DNA from: Bacteroidota bacterium
GTDB taxonomy: Bacteria > Bacteroidota > Bacteroidia > Chitinophagales > LD1
Assembly: GCA_018267385.1 (NCBI GenBank)
Contig: JAFDYN010000025.1
Coordinates: forward strand, 39,204-103,203
Direction of reading: 5' to 3'
Length of the DNA: 64,000 bases
A model generated the notes under the pieces. It made no database searches and had not been told where the DNA came from. It saw only the letters and a program-made list of their open reading frames with translations. This document shows positions 17,756 through 25,548 of this stretch, one piece after another (the first letter of the stretch is position 1; the number at the start of each line of letters is the position of its first letter). The position numbers were made by a program, and so were the translations under genes.

Positions 17756-17994
17756 GGTATTGAGAGAGTTTAGTCTTAGATAAAATGCCGGCGATAGCGG
17801 CAGGACTGCGAATGTAAGAAAAAGAGGGAAATGCCTTATATGGGCAATGCTCCCCGCGGCCTTCCCCAAAATGAATATCGCCAAGTGCTGGTGCGCGCAT
17901 GATATTCCTCAAAAATCAGTCTACAACGCTTTAAAACACATGAATTTATCAGGCGCGTCATTTGCCTTTAGTCATTCAAACAAAAACACGATCA

Positions 17995-18161
17995 TGATAC
18001 GCCTCACCCTCCTCCTCCGCCAGACTCAGCTCAAAGTAGCAGAAATGATCCAGGACAATGCTGCCCGTCAGCAAAGGACTGAGCAGATAGTTGCACTCCA
18101 CATACGCCAGCGCATCGCGCTGGAGCAGTCGTTTGCCAAACAATATTTTGTAACCACCTAG
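17995..18161 (+). CDS. Small hypothetical protein
   Basis: 54-55 residues, MIRLTLLLRQTQLKVAEMIQ..., a basic amphipathic helix-forming sequence rich in Gln and Arg. The frame is open upstream (to 17847), but the start at ATG 17995 gives a compact protein. Eleven bases separate it from the next small membrane protein, suggesting a two-gene unit. No family is recognised; it could be spurious. Confidence 0.4.
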
Positions 18162-18172
18162 TTTTCGCTTTT

Positions 18173-18355
18173 ATGGATAAGGTACTTATGTTAATAGTAT
18201 TTGCCCTCATAGGGATCGTAGTGCTGCTGGTACTGAGCAGCCATCGTGTTTTGAAAGTCTTGTTTACTGTAGTTTCCGGTCTCTTACTAATCGTCTTTGC
18301 GGCTTTTGCGGGTGTGATGTTTTCCGCTGGCAAGAAGAACGCAAGATATGCCTGA
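18173..18355 (+). CDS. Small two-helix membrane protein
   Basis: 60 residues with two hydrophobic helices (VLMLIVFALIGIVVLLVL and VLFTVVSGLLLIVFAAFAGVM) and a basic C-terminus KKNARYA. It is followed at once by a strong terminator, which supports it being a real transcription-unit end. Function unknown. Confidence 0.6.
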   Translation: MDKVLMLIVFALIGIVVLLVLSSHRVLKVLFTVVSGLLLIVFAAFAGVMFSAGKKNARYA

Positions 18356-18377
18356 TCAGAAACCTCATCATATTGCG

Positions 18378-18408
18378 AAAAGGCCCCATCATAATGATGG
18401 GGCCTTTT
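18378..18408. terminator. Bidirectional rho-independent terminator
   Basis: A 15-base inverted repeat (arms 18378-18392 and 18394-18408) starts with AAAA and ends with TTTT. It serves both the plus-strand small membrane gene and the minus-strand gene at 18412. Confidence 0.85.
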
Positions 18409-18411
18409 CAT

Positions 18412-18633
18412 TTAGTGATGGGTCATTCCCGGATCTCTTTCTTTCTTGGATGGATCGTGTTCGAGCCGCTCTCTTGTTTTTTGCGGATCTCTGGGCGCGT
18501 CCTTATCTTCTGGTTGATGTTGATTTTGGCGGTCTCCCACCTTTGATGTCAGTTTGGTGGTGTTGTCATACGTTGCCGGTTTATCCTTAGGCAGTGGAGG
18601 CGTCTTTTCGCTGGTTTGTTTTACCTTTCTCAT
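18412..18633 (-). CDS. Small hydrophilic protein, unknown
   Basis: 73 residues, extremely polar and probably disordered (Lys, Asp, Pro, Gln rich; RDPQKTRERLEHDPSKKERDPGMTHH at the end). No family is recognised. It resembles in composition small stress-induced hydrophilic proteins, which is weak evidence. It ends at a bidirectional terminator. A TTGGCAT box lies 23-39 bases upstream. Confidence 0.55.
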   Translation of the reverse strand: MRKVKQTSEKTPPLPKDKPATYDNTTKLTSKVGDRQNQHQPEDKDAPRDPQKTRERLEHDPSKKERDPGMTHH

Positions 18634-18655
18634 GTTACTGGTTTTAATCCTATCA

Positions 18656-18671
18656 ACCTATAAATATGCCA
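18656..18671 (-). promoter_or_regulatory. Candidate sigma54-like promoter for the 18412 gene
   Basis: On the minus strand TGGCATATTTATAGGT, with GG-N10-GG spacing, lies just upstream of the ATG at 18633. The -12 half is GG rather than GC. Confidence 0.3.
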
Positions 18672-18736
18672 ACCTGAAAGCCTGAAAGCTCGCCACGGTC
18701 ATAAACCGTTTCATTTTGCGCAAATAATTCCCCATA

Positions 18737-18754
18737 TTGGGGTATAAAATTTGC
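18737..18754 (+). promoter_or_regulatory. Candidate sigma54 promoter upstream of the NtrC-type gene
   Basis: TTGGGGTATAAAATTTGC has GG and GC separated by exactly ten bases and TTTGC at -12, the best -12 match in this region. It also overlaps a CCCCA-TAT-TGGGG inverted repeat (18730-18742). The ATG at 18895 is about 140 bases downstream; a second TTGGCAT box is at 18867. Confidence 0.4.
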
Positions 18755-18756
18755 CT

Positions 18757-18775
18757 CTATAGTCGGAAAACTTCA
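18757..18775 (-). repeat. Dispersed 19-mer repeat, copy 1
   Basis: On the minus strand it reads TGAAGTTTTCCGACTATAG. An identical 19-mer occurs at 60856-60874 and a 15-base partial copy at 60937-60951. It is intergenic here, immediately after the candidate promoter. Confidence 0.7.
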
Positions 18776-18894
18776 TTGTCTGATGGGTTTGGTAGTGCCT
18801 GGGTTCATAGAGAAATAGCGGCATAATGGGGTATTGTAGCCCTGTCTGCCACCCCGCTTTGAGACTTTGGCATAATCCTGTAATAAGGAATGGC

Positions 18895-20367
18895 ATGAGT
18901 AAAATACTAATAATAGACGACGATCAGGACATACTTGCCCTCCTCAAAAGGTTCTTGACCAAGAACGGGTACGAAGTAGAAACTACTCACAACGGGGCTA
19001 ACGGGGAGAAACTCCTTGACTCCTTTGAGCCGGACCTGGTTATGTGTGACTACAGGCTGGACGACATGGACGGAGCGACCCTGCTCTCCAAGATCAAGGA
19101 GCGCAAGCCCGACCTGCCTGTTATTATTATCACCGGATATTCTGACCTGCGTACAGCCGTCAAGGTAGTGCGTCTGGGGGCTTTTGACTATGTGACCAAG
19201 CCACTCATCCCTGATGAAATACTGCTGGTGGTCAAGCAGGCGCTGAACAAGGAGGGTACATCTGCCGTACCAGCAGCGGCAGGATCTCCTGTCCGTAGCA
19301 CTAAAGCTAAAGCAGGAAACCCCTCCTATCTCTTCAGCAACTCAATGCAGTCCCGCCATCTGGAGCAGCAGATCAATCTGGTGGCTCCTACTGACTACTC
19401 AGTGATCATATACGGGGAGAGCGGTGCAGGCAAGGAGGGTGTAGCAAAGGCGATACACGATCGAAGCAACCGCTCTCACAAACCATTTGTGGCGATGGAC
19501 TGCGGGGCGATCTCAAAAGAACTGGCCGGCAGCGAGCTATTTGGCCATGAGAAAGGATCCTTTACCGGCGCTTTGAATCAAAAGGTCGGTCACTTTGAGA
19601 TGGCGGAGGGTGGTACGCTCTTCCTGGATGAGATAGGCAACCTGCCATACGAAGTACAGCTCCTGCTGCTGCGCGTACTACAGGAGAAGGTAATGCGCCG
19701 CATAGGTGGTACCAAAGAGATGAAGGTGGATGTACGCATCATAGTAGCCAGCAATGAGAAATTGCTCGAAGGCTCCCGGTCAGGAAAGTTCCGTGAGGAC
19801 CTCTACCATCGCCTGAATGAGTTTCATATAGATGTACTGCCACTGCGCCAGCGCAGGGATGATATTATGTTTTTTGCAGAGCACTTTCTGAGAGATACGG
19901 CTGCTGAGCTGGGCAGGACTATCACAGGCTTCGACCCGGATGTGGTAGAGGTATTTGTAAACTATCCGTGGCCCGGCAACGTGCGTGAGCTGAAGAATGT
20001 GATCAAAAGAGCCGCGCTCCTCAGTACGAGGGGTACGGTAGATATCAAGGCCATACCATTTGAGATACTCAATCATGCTCGTATGGACTTCGGTCAGGAG
20101 GAGAGGGAGCCGGTAGTACACTACCAGCCGGTGCAATCCTATACTCCGGACCCGGCACCATCCTACCAGGAGCCTATGCAGGCAGAAGCGCCAAAGGACC
20201 TCTCCAAATCTGCTATGAAAAAGGCAGCCCTCGAGGCGGAATACGAAATGATCATGAATGCTCTGACCAAGTCAAACTTCAACCGGTCAAAAGCCGCTGT
20301 ACTGCTCGGTATAGACAGGAAGACGCTGTACAATAAGATGAAGCAAATGAAAATGGCGGGCGAATAA
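18895..20367 (+). CDS. NtrC-family sigma54-dependent response regulator
   Basis: 490 residues. A receiver domain (1-120, phospho-acceptor Asp52 in MCDYRLDD) is followed by an AAA+ sigma54 activator domain: Walker A GESGAGKE (174-181), sigma54-contact loop GSFTGA (221-226, a common variant of GAFTGA), Walker B GGTLFLDEIG and the arginine-finger region. The C-terminal FIS-type helix-turn-helix is NRSKAAVLLGIDRKTLYNKM. It remodels sigma54-RNA polymerase at -24/-12 promoters after phosphorylation. The start is ATG 18895, MSKILIIDDDQ; the open frame runs further upstream without receiver homology. Three bases separate it from the histidine kinase at 20371, its likely partner. Confidence 0.95.
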   Translation: MSKILIIDDDQDILALLKRFLTKNGYEVETTHNGANGEKLLDSFEPDLVMCDYRLDDMDGATLLSKIKERKPDLPVIIITGYSDLRTAVKVVRLGAFDYVTKPLIPDEILLVVKQALNKEGTSAVPAAAGSPVRSTKAKAGNPSYLFSNSMQSRHLEQQINLVAPTDYSVIIYGESGAGKEGVAKAIHDRSNRSHKPFVAMDCGAISKELAGSELFGHEKGSFTGALNQKVGHFEMAEGGTLFLDEIGNLPYEVQLLLLRVLQEKVMRRIGGTKEMKVDVRIIVASNEKLLEGSRSGKFREDLYHRLNEFHIDVLPLRQRRDDIMFFAEHFLRDTAAELGRTITGFDPDVVEVFVNYPWPGNVRELKNVIKRAALLSTRGTVDIKAIPFEILNHARMDFGQEEREPVVHYQPVQSYTPDPAPSYQEPMQAEAPKDLSKSAMKKAALEAEYEMIMNALTKSNFNRSKAAVLLGIDRKTLYNKMKQMKMAGE

Positions 20368-20370
20368 GCA

Positions 20371-21813
20371 ATGAACAGGACCAAGATCAAAGTACTGCTC
20401 ATAGACGACAGTGAGGATGATATTTTTATCACCTCCCATCACCTGCGCCGCATAGAGACATTTGACCTCAGTATAGATAGCGAGATAAACTACAGCAAGG
20501 CACGCGATAAGATCCTGGCCAATGAGCATGATCTTTATATCATAGACTACCTTCTGGGACCGGAGACGGGTCTGGAGCTGGTCCGCGAGTGCTCCCGCGA
20601 GGGAGTGACCAAACCGTTTATACTCCTCACGGGTAAGGGAGACCGGGATATAGACCTGGAGGCCGCCAAGACCGGCGTATACGACTATCTCACCAAAGGA
20701 GAACTGAACGCAGAAATGCTGGAGCGGAGTATACGCTACTCTATGGAGCGCTATTTCTCCTATATAGCGGTAGCTGAGAGCGAGTATCGCTTCAGAGAGA
20801 TCTTCAATAAATCTACTGATATCATTTTCGTGGTCGGTGAGGACTTCCGGCTGGTAAACTTTAACCCTATGATGAGTAAGCTGCTGGGGTATGAGGATGC
20901 CGAAATGACCGGACAACACCTTAGTGCATTCTTTGAAACAGAAACCGCCGCACAGGAATTTATCCGCCATACTACTGATAGCAGTACCAATAGCGATGTA
21001 GAGATCACACTGCTGACCCGTGAAAAGGCCCGGAAAACTTTCCTTGCCTCTACCTCGCAGATCACCTCTCTGGACGGCCGCCTCCAATACCAAGGTATAC
21101 TCTATGACTATACCAATCTCAAGAAATCACTCGAGCAGCGCTCACTGGATGAGCGCATAGAGGCTATAGGCAAGATGGTGCGGAGCATGGCCCATGAGAT
21201 ACGCAATCCCCTCACCAATATCCACCTATCGCTTCACCAGCTGGAGGAAGAAGTAAAGGATGACGCCCAGACCTACATAGAGATCATCAGGCGAAACAGC
21301 AAACGTATCAATGACCTGATAGGCGAGCTGATGAAGCTTTCCAACCCTATGGATCAGGAGTACAAGCCGGTCAATCTGCGTACTGTGATAGCCTCTGCAC
21401 TGGATGACGCCATGGATCGCATTACGCTCAAAGGGATCAAAGTCCAAGAAAATCACGCGGCTACGGAAAAGCTGATACTGGGAGACAAGAGCAAACTGCA
21501 TATGGCCCTGCTAAATATCATCATCAATGCAGTAGAGGCAATGGACAAGAAGGAAGGCCTGCTACAGATCACTACTATCACCGAAGATGATACCGCCAGT
21601 ATCCGGATCACTGACAATGGAGACGGTATCCCGGCAGAAAACCTGCCTCACCTGTTCCAGCCATATTTCACTGGCAAAAAGAATGGTATGGGCCTCGGCC
21701 TCGCCACTACTCACTCTGTGATCAAGGCGCACAAAGGCAATATAGAAGTACACTCTACCTATGGTGAGGGCACTACCTTTGTGGTCAAACTTCCAGCAAT
21801 AATCGAAGATTAA
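20371..21813 (+). CDS. REC-PAS histidine kinase, partner of the NtrC-type regulator
   Basis: 480 residues, cytoplasmic. An N-terminal receiver domain (1-125, Asp59) precedes a PAS sensor (about 133-255), HisKA with His275 in MAHEIRNPLTN and a HATPase (DNGDGIPAENLPHLFQPYFTG, MGLGLATTHSVI). An NtrB-type kinase with its own receiver input can be driven by an upstream kinase, forming a phosphorelay. It follows the activator by three bases and is surely co-transcribed. The signal sensed by the PAS domain is unknown. Confidence 0.93.
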   Translation: MNRTKIKVLLIDDSEDDIFITSHHLRRIETFDLSIDSEINYSKARDKILANEHDLYIIDYLLGPETGLELVRECSREGVTKPFILLTGKGDRDIDLEAAKTGVYDYLTKGELNAEMLERSIRYSMERYFSYIAVAESEYRFREIFNKSTDIIFVVGEDFRLVNFNPMMSKLLGYEDAEMTGQHLSAFFETETAAQEFIRHTTDSSTNSDVEITLLTREKARKTFLASTSQITSLDGRLQYQGILYDYTNLKKSLEQRSLDERIEAIGKMVRSMAHEIRNPLTNIHLSLHQLEEEVKDDAQTYIEIIRRNSKRINDLIGELMKLSNPMDQEYKPVNLRTVIASALDDAMDRITLKGIKVQENHAATEKLILGDKSKLHMALLNIIINAVEAMDKKEGLLQITTITEDDTASIRITDNGDGIPAENLPHLFQPYFTGKKNGMGLGLATTHSVIKAHKGNIEVHSTYGEGTTFVVKLPAIIED

Positions 21814-21815
21814 AT

Positions 21816-21832
21816 AAGCCCGGTTCAGGCTT
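21816..21832. terminator. Weak bidirectional hairpin between convergent signalling genes
   Basis: Arms AAGCC and GGCTT enclose a seven-base loop between the stop at 21813 and the stop of the convergent receiver gene, overlapping the latter's 3' end. The short stem makes termination uncertain. Confidence 0.3.
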
Positions 21833-22199
21833 TGGTATTCTGATTGGCAGCCAGCTTATTCAGTGTCTCGTAGATGTTGGCACTGGTCAATGGCTTCTCT
21901 ATGAATATATCTGCCCCATAGCTCAGGGCGGTATCCTGTGCATGACCCATAGCAGTGATCATGACCAGAGACGTCTGAGGAGCTATAGATTTGATCTCAG
22001 TGATAAAGTTGATACCCTGGCCATCAGGCAGGTTATTGTCTAGGAAGATGATATCCGGTTTCATTTCATTGACCCGCTGTATGCCGGCACTCAATGTAAA
22101 TGCACAGGATACGGAGGGGATATAGGATGCCAATATCGCTTTGAGCAGCATGCTCAGGTCCTGGTCATCATCTATTACTAAAGCGCTTTTGAACTTCAT
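21825..22199 (-). CDS. Stand-alone receiver (CheY-like) response regulator
   Basis: 124 residues, a single receiver domain: acidic pocket D10-D12, phospho-acceptor Asp54 in IIFLDNNLPDG, switch residues MITAMGH and IEKPLT. There is no output domain, so it acts by protein contact, for instance in a phosphorelay with the REC-PAS kinase or the CHASE3 kinase next to it. A TGGGAATATAATTGC element with GG-N10-GC spacing lies about 55 bases upstream. Confidence 0.92.
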   Translation of the reverse strand: MKFKSALVIDDDQDLSMLLKAILASYIPSVSCAFTLSAGIQRVNEMKPDIIFLDNNLPDGQGINFITEIKSIAPQTSLVMITAMGHAQDTALSYGADIFIEKPLTSANIYETLNKLAANQNTKA

Positions 22200-22253
22200 T
22201 GCGTTCCAATATTACCTCTTGATTCGTTCTAAAATCATACCATTCACCATATG

Positions 22254-22268
22254 GCAATTATATTCCCA
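22254..22268 (-). promoter_or_regulatory. Candidate sigma54 promoter for the receiver gene at 21825
   Basis: On the minus strand TGGGAATATAATTGC has TGG and TTGC with GG-N10-GC, the strict sigma54 spacing and a perfect -12 box. The -24 box lacks CA. Confidence 0.45.
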
Positions 22269-22286
22269 TTTTCGGCTGAAAGTGTG

Positions 22287-23684
22287 CTATTCTTTAGGGA
22301 GATAAATGTTAAAATCAGCCCCCTTATTTTCTTCTCCGTGGGCTGTGATATAGCCGTTGTGGTTATCCACCACACGCTTGGCTGTGGCGAGGCCTATGCC
22401 CGATCCGGAGTATTCGGACTTGCCGTGTAGCCGCTGGAAGATGATGAAGATCTTTTCCCTGTATTTGTCATCAAAGCCGATCCCGTTGTCAGACAAGGTT
22501 ATCTTGTGAAACTTCTTTTTCTCATCTATCGGCCTCACAGACCCGATGTCGCTTCCTGATACCTCTGTGGCAGTGATGCGGATATGCGGAGGTACATCAG
22601 GGCGGGAATACTTGATAGAGTTCGATATGATATTCTGAAATAGCTGGCTGATCTGAGACTCGTACCCTTCTACCTGTGCGGGGAGCATGCCTACCTCTAC
22701 GCTGGCATTGGTCTCATTCATTTTCACGGCCAGGTTATTGATCACGTTTTTGACCACAATATTCAGGTCCAGTACTTTCTTTTCTACCTTATTCAGATTG
22801 AGTGAAAACTGGAGCATATCGTCTATGAGCTGCTGCATACGGGTCACAAAGCTGTGCATACGGCGTATGATCTCCAGTCCCTCCGTACTCAGATTCTTTT
22901 CCCGCTCTATCAGTATCTCGCTAAAGGCATACAGCTTCCGCAGGGGCTCGTGTAGATCATGCGAGGCTACATATGCGAAGCGCTCCAGATCATCATTGGT
23001 GCGGTCCAGCTCTTTGACTTTCTTGCTCAGCTCGGCCTGCACCAGTATACCATAGTTCACCTCGCGGTGCAGCCTGACTATGGCAAAGATGATCACAGAG
23101 ATGCAAAACAGGGTGACCAGGAGCGCCATGAATCCCGTCAGGCGGATATTGGTCTCCGTATCGTCCAGATGGTCGTAGACTACTGAGCTGGCGTATTTGC
23201 GTAGTTGCATGATCTCTCCTAGTATATTATTGGTCAGCACGGAGGTTTCGATAAAGAGCTGGTCATTGATACGCTTCAGACTGTCATTGGATATAGAGAT
23301 CATGTGCTCCCACATATCAAATCTGGTAGAGATATTCATACGCAGCGTGTCCAGCACGCGCATCTGATGCGGATCCCGGGTCAGCTCGGCTATGCGCTGC
23401 ATCCTGCGCTCCATCTGCACTTTGTAGAGCACGAGATCCGGGTGAGGAGCGCCGGTGATAGTAAAGGTCCGAACCTCAGTAGATGTTTTGGTGATCGTAC
23501 TTTGTACGTCATTTAGCTCGTTCAGCAATTCATGGCCCTCATGAACTTTGGCGAAATTATAGGCCGTAGATCTGAATTTCTGATTGACCAGAAGCGCTAC
23601 CAGTAGTAGCAGGATGACGGAAAAGAATAAAATGATATAAAGGAGGCTAACATTCCTGTATTTCTGAAAAAATGATCGTAGCAT
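22287..23684 (-). CDS. Membrane histidine kinase with CHASE3-like sensor
   Basis: 465 residues. A first membrane helix (about 14-33), a periplasmic four-helix CHASE3-type region (35-180) and a second helix (about 183-203) precede a coiled linker. HisKA follows with His242 in YVASHDLHEPLRKL, then HATPase motifs DNGIGFD and GSGIGLATAKRV. This kinase architecture (phytochrome-like transmitter) commonly partners with Rcp1-type single receivers, of which two are nearby. The ligand or physical signal is unknown. It is divergent from the receiver gene at 23941. Confidence 0.92.
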   Translation of the reverse strand: MLRSFFQKYRNVSLLYIILFFSVILLLLVALLVNQKFRSTAYNFAKVHEGHELLNELNDVQSTITKTSTEVRTFTITGAPHPDLVLYKVQMERRMQRIAELTRDPHQMRVLDTLRMNISTRFDMWEHMISISNDSLKRINDQLFIETSVLTNNILGEIMQLRKYASSVVYDHLDDTETNIRLTGFMALLVTLFCISVIIFAIVRLHREVNYGILVQAELSKKVKELDRTNDDLERFAYVASHDLHEPLRKLYAFSEILIEREKNLSTEGLEIIRRMHSFVTRMQQLIDDMLQFSLNLNKVEKKVLDLNIVVKNVINNLAVKMNETNASVEVGMLPAQVEGYESQISQLFQNIISNSIKYSRPDVPPHIRITATEVSGSDIGSVRPIDEKKKFHKITLSDNGIGFDDKYREKIFIIFQRLHGKSEYSGSGIGLATAKRVVDNHNGYITAHGEENKGADFNIYLPKE

Positions 23685-23890
23685 ATCTGGCCGCGGGATT
23701 TAGGGGAATAGTTAGATGAGGCAATAAATACCCATTTATGACACCTTATGGAAAACTATATAATAATGCACGTATACTATAAATTTGATTAATGCCTTCT
23801 ACACTGGAAAACAATAACTAAAAATAGGGGTTTATTAGTATTTATCGTGATACAACAAATTTGCAGCCAAAAGCGTAGTAATATGGGTAC

Positions 23891-23906
23891 TGGCATATGT
23901 TTTGGG
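23891..23906 (+). promoter_or_regulatory. Candidate sigma54-like promoter for the receiver gene at 23941
   Basis: TGGCATATGTTTTGGG has a TGGCAT box and TTTTG with G ten bases after the first GG. It sits 35-50 bases upstream of the start codon. GG replaces GC at -12. Confidence 0.35.
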
Positions 23907-23940
23907 TACGTTATGGACTATATAGATCAAAATCGGAGCA

Positions 23941-24399
23941 ATGGGTGACATGAGTGAAATATCTGAAGAGCAGGGGAAGGCTAAACTATGTGCGCTGATA
24001 GTGGATGATGACCATGAAGACCACCAGATCATCCGTGAAGCCTTTACTATGTTCTCTTCCGTCCCAGGGTCATTTCATTACGTGGATAATGGCCAGCGGG
24101 CGCTGGACTTTCTGACCAGGTATCAGGATGCTAGTGAGTTGCCATCCCTGATTGTTTTGGACATCAATATGCCGCTGCTAAATGGTCTGGAAACGCTGAA
24201 GATCCTGAAGGAGCATGACACCTATAGAATGATCCCTGTCGTAATATTCTCAAGCTCTTACAACCCTGCGGATATAGAAATGGCACGACAGCACGGCGCG
24301 GCAGATTATATCACAAAGCCGAATAGCTTTAGCCAGTACAAAGAGATCGTAGATAAGCTGTCAGTGTATTGCTGTGAAGCTCCGGCTACTGGGGTGTGA
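23941..24399 (+). CDS. Rcp1-type stand-alone response regulator
   Basis: 152 residues: a receiver domain with acidic pocket DDD (22-24), Asp74 in IVLDINMPLLNG, SSS and TKPNSF. The long alpha4-beta5 insertion pattern and the PNSFSQYKEIVD tail are typical of Rcp1-like receivers that partner with phytochrome-like kinases. The N-terminal extension (MGDMSEISEEQGKAK) is polar. It converges with a paralogous receiver gene eight bases downstream. Confidence 0.9.
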   Translation: MGDMSEISEEQGKAKLCALIVDDDHEDHQIIREAFTMFSSVPGSFHYVDNGQRALDFLTRYQDASELPSLIVLDINMPLLNGLETLKILKEHDTYRMIPVVIFSSSYNPADIEMARQHGAADYITKPNSFSQYKEIVDKLSVYCCEAPATGV

Positions 24400-24407
24400 G
24401 CTTTTAC

Positions 24408-24977
24408 TTATTTGAAAAGCCAGGCGCTTAGAAAAAACTTATCCTTTTGAGGCTGTCTGTGCGTATCCCAATCCATTTCAAAAAGCTTTGAGGTGATCAG
24501 CTTAAGATCTCCAAAAGAATCGGGTTTGGCCAGATAGTAATCAGCACCCTGGGCATAGGTCTGGTTCACATACTCCAGATTAGTAGAGGTAGAGTAGATG
24601 ATGACCGGGAGAGACTTTAGCCGGGCTGTGCCTCTTATCTCCTCCAGGCATTCTTGTCCGCTCTTGAAAGGCATATTGAGATCCAGAAATATCACATCAG
24701 GCAGTGCGATACTTTCATCATGCAATTCTCTCATCAGTTCCAGCCCATTTCTACAGGTCGAAACTTCTACATTGGGAGCTATGTCTCTCACCGCAGCGGT
24801 GAATAACTCCCGATCATCAGCATCATCGTCCACCATCAGGACGCGCGGATGACCCTTACCGATCAGTGCCAGAAAAAGCAATAGAGGGCGGTCTATCCGG
24901 ATGGCCAGATCGCTTATGCCCCTATAAAGAGTGTTCAGCCAATAAAAGCGTGGGAAATTAAGGCGGAGCAGATCCAT
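24408..24977 (-). CDS. Rcp1-type response regulator with N-terminal extension
   Basis: 189 residues. The receiver domain starts at about 44 (PRVLMVDDDADDREL, Asp99 in VIFLDLNMPF, AKPDSFGDLK) and is paralogous to the 23941 product. The first 43 residues (MDLLRLNFPRFYWLNTLYRG...) are unusual for a CheY-like protein and partly hydrophobic. No better start codon exists close to the receiver domain, so they are kept. The extension might anchor the protein or be a mis-assigned start. Confidence 0.85.
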   Translation of the reverse strand: MDLLRLNFPRFYWLNTLYRGISDLAIRIDRPLLLFLALIGKGHPRVLMVDDDADDRELFTAAVRDIAPNVEVSTCRNGLELMRELHDESIALPDVIFLDLNMPFKSGQECLEEIRGTARLKSLPVIIYSTSTNLEYVNQTYAQGADYYLAKPDSFGDLKLITSKLFEMDWDTHRQPQKDKFFLSAWLFK

Positions 24978-25024
24978 GGATGATTTGAGTTGTGTATGGT
25001 TTATAATTTGGTCAATAGCGCATC

Positions 25025-25035
25025 CCCAATTTGGG
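25025..25035. repeat. Palindrome in the divergent 25-kb promoter region
   Basis: CCCAATTTGGG is a perfect 11-base palindrome, followed by TAAAATTT. A similar CCCCA-TAT-TGGGG followed by TATAAAATTT is at 18730. Both lie between signalling-related genes and could be operators. Confidence 0.35.
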
Positions 25036-25229
25036 TAAAATTTATCGCAGTATCTATGGTTTAATTTTTATATCTCAAATACCTCGATATTATTTTACTG
25101 ACGCACAATGCCTAGAGCGGATGCGACCTGCGCTGGTATTTTACGGTGCTAAATCCGTGCCTTTTTGTGTTGCTGCATACTTTATAAAATCGGGAACAGT
25201 TTTTTCACTGTAGCCTGAAAAGGAGGAAT

Positions 25230-25529
25230 ATGAGAGAACTCGTAAAGTCTTTGATCGCTGCAGGCATCACAATGGGGCTGGCAGACAGGGAGACTTTTGT
25301 AAGTCAGGTGTCGGAACTGATCACCCGCTATCAGAATGATCCCGCCGAAGGTGAGAGGTGGGCTGAAAGAATAGCTACCTACCTGGAGCAGACCAAAAAT
25401 AATATCAATCTGGAGAGTGCTATCCGCGGTGCGATGGGAGCTACCGATGGACCTGACAAAAGAGACATCACTACGCTGACAGAGGCTATTCAGGAGCTGA
25501 CGCGTCAGATGAAGCAATCCGAAAAGTAA
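25230..25529 (+). CDS. Small coiled-coil (phasin-like) protein upstream of ubiB
   Basis: 99 residues, all helical and hydrophilic, beginning MRELVKSLIAAGITMGLADRETF and ending TEAIQELTRQMKQSEK. It resembles phasin-like small proteins that sometimes precede UbiB genes. That likeness is by composition and context only. AAGGAGG at 25220-25226 precedes the ATG by three bases, an unusually strong Shine-Dalgarno sequence for this phylum. The gene is 19 bases upstream of ubiB and surely co-transcribed. Confidence 0.7.
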   Translation: MRELVKSLIAAGITMGLADRETFVSQVSELITRYQNDPAEGERWAERIATYLEQTKNNINLESAIRGAMGATDGPDKRDITTLTEAIQELTRQMKQSEK

Positions 25530-25548
25530 TCCTGACCAACTATAATGC

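Noticed and set aside
17756..17884. N-terminal extension of EttA
   Set aside because: EttA proteins begin near MAEPVSNR; the extension is a non-homologous open stretch.
23740..23757. ATGGGTATTTATTGCC-like site on the minus strand upstream of the CHASE3 kinase as a sigma54 promoter
   Set aside because: The GG-to-GC distance is nine rather than ten bases, outside the strict sigma54 spacing.
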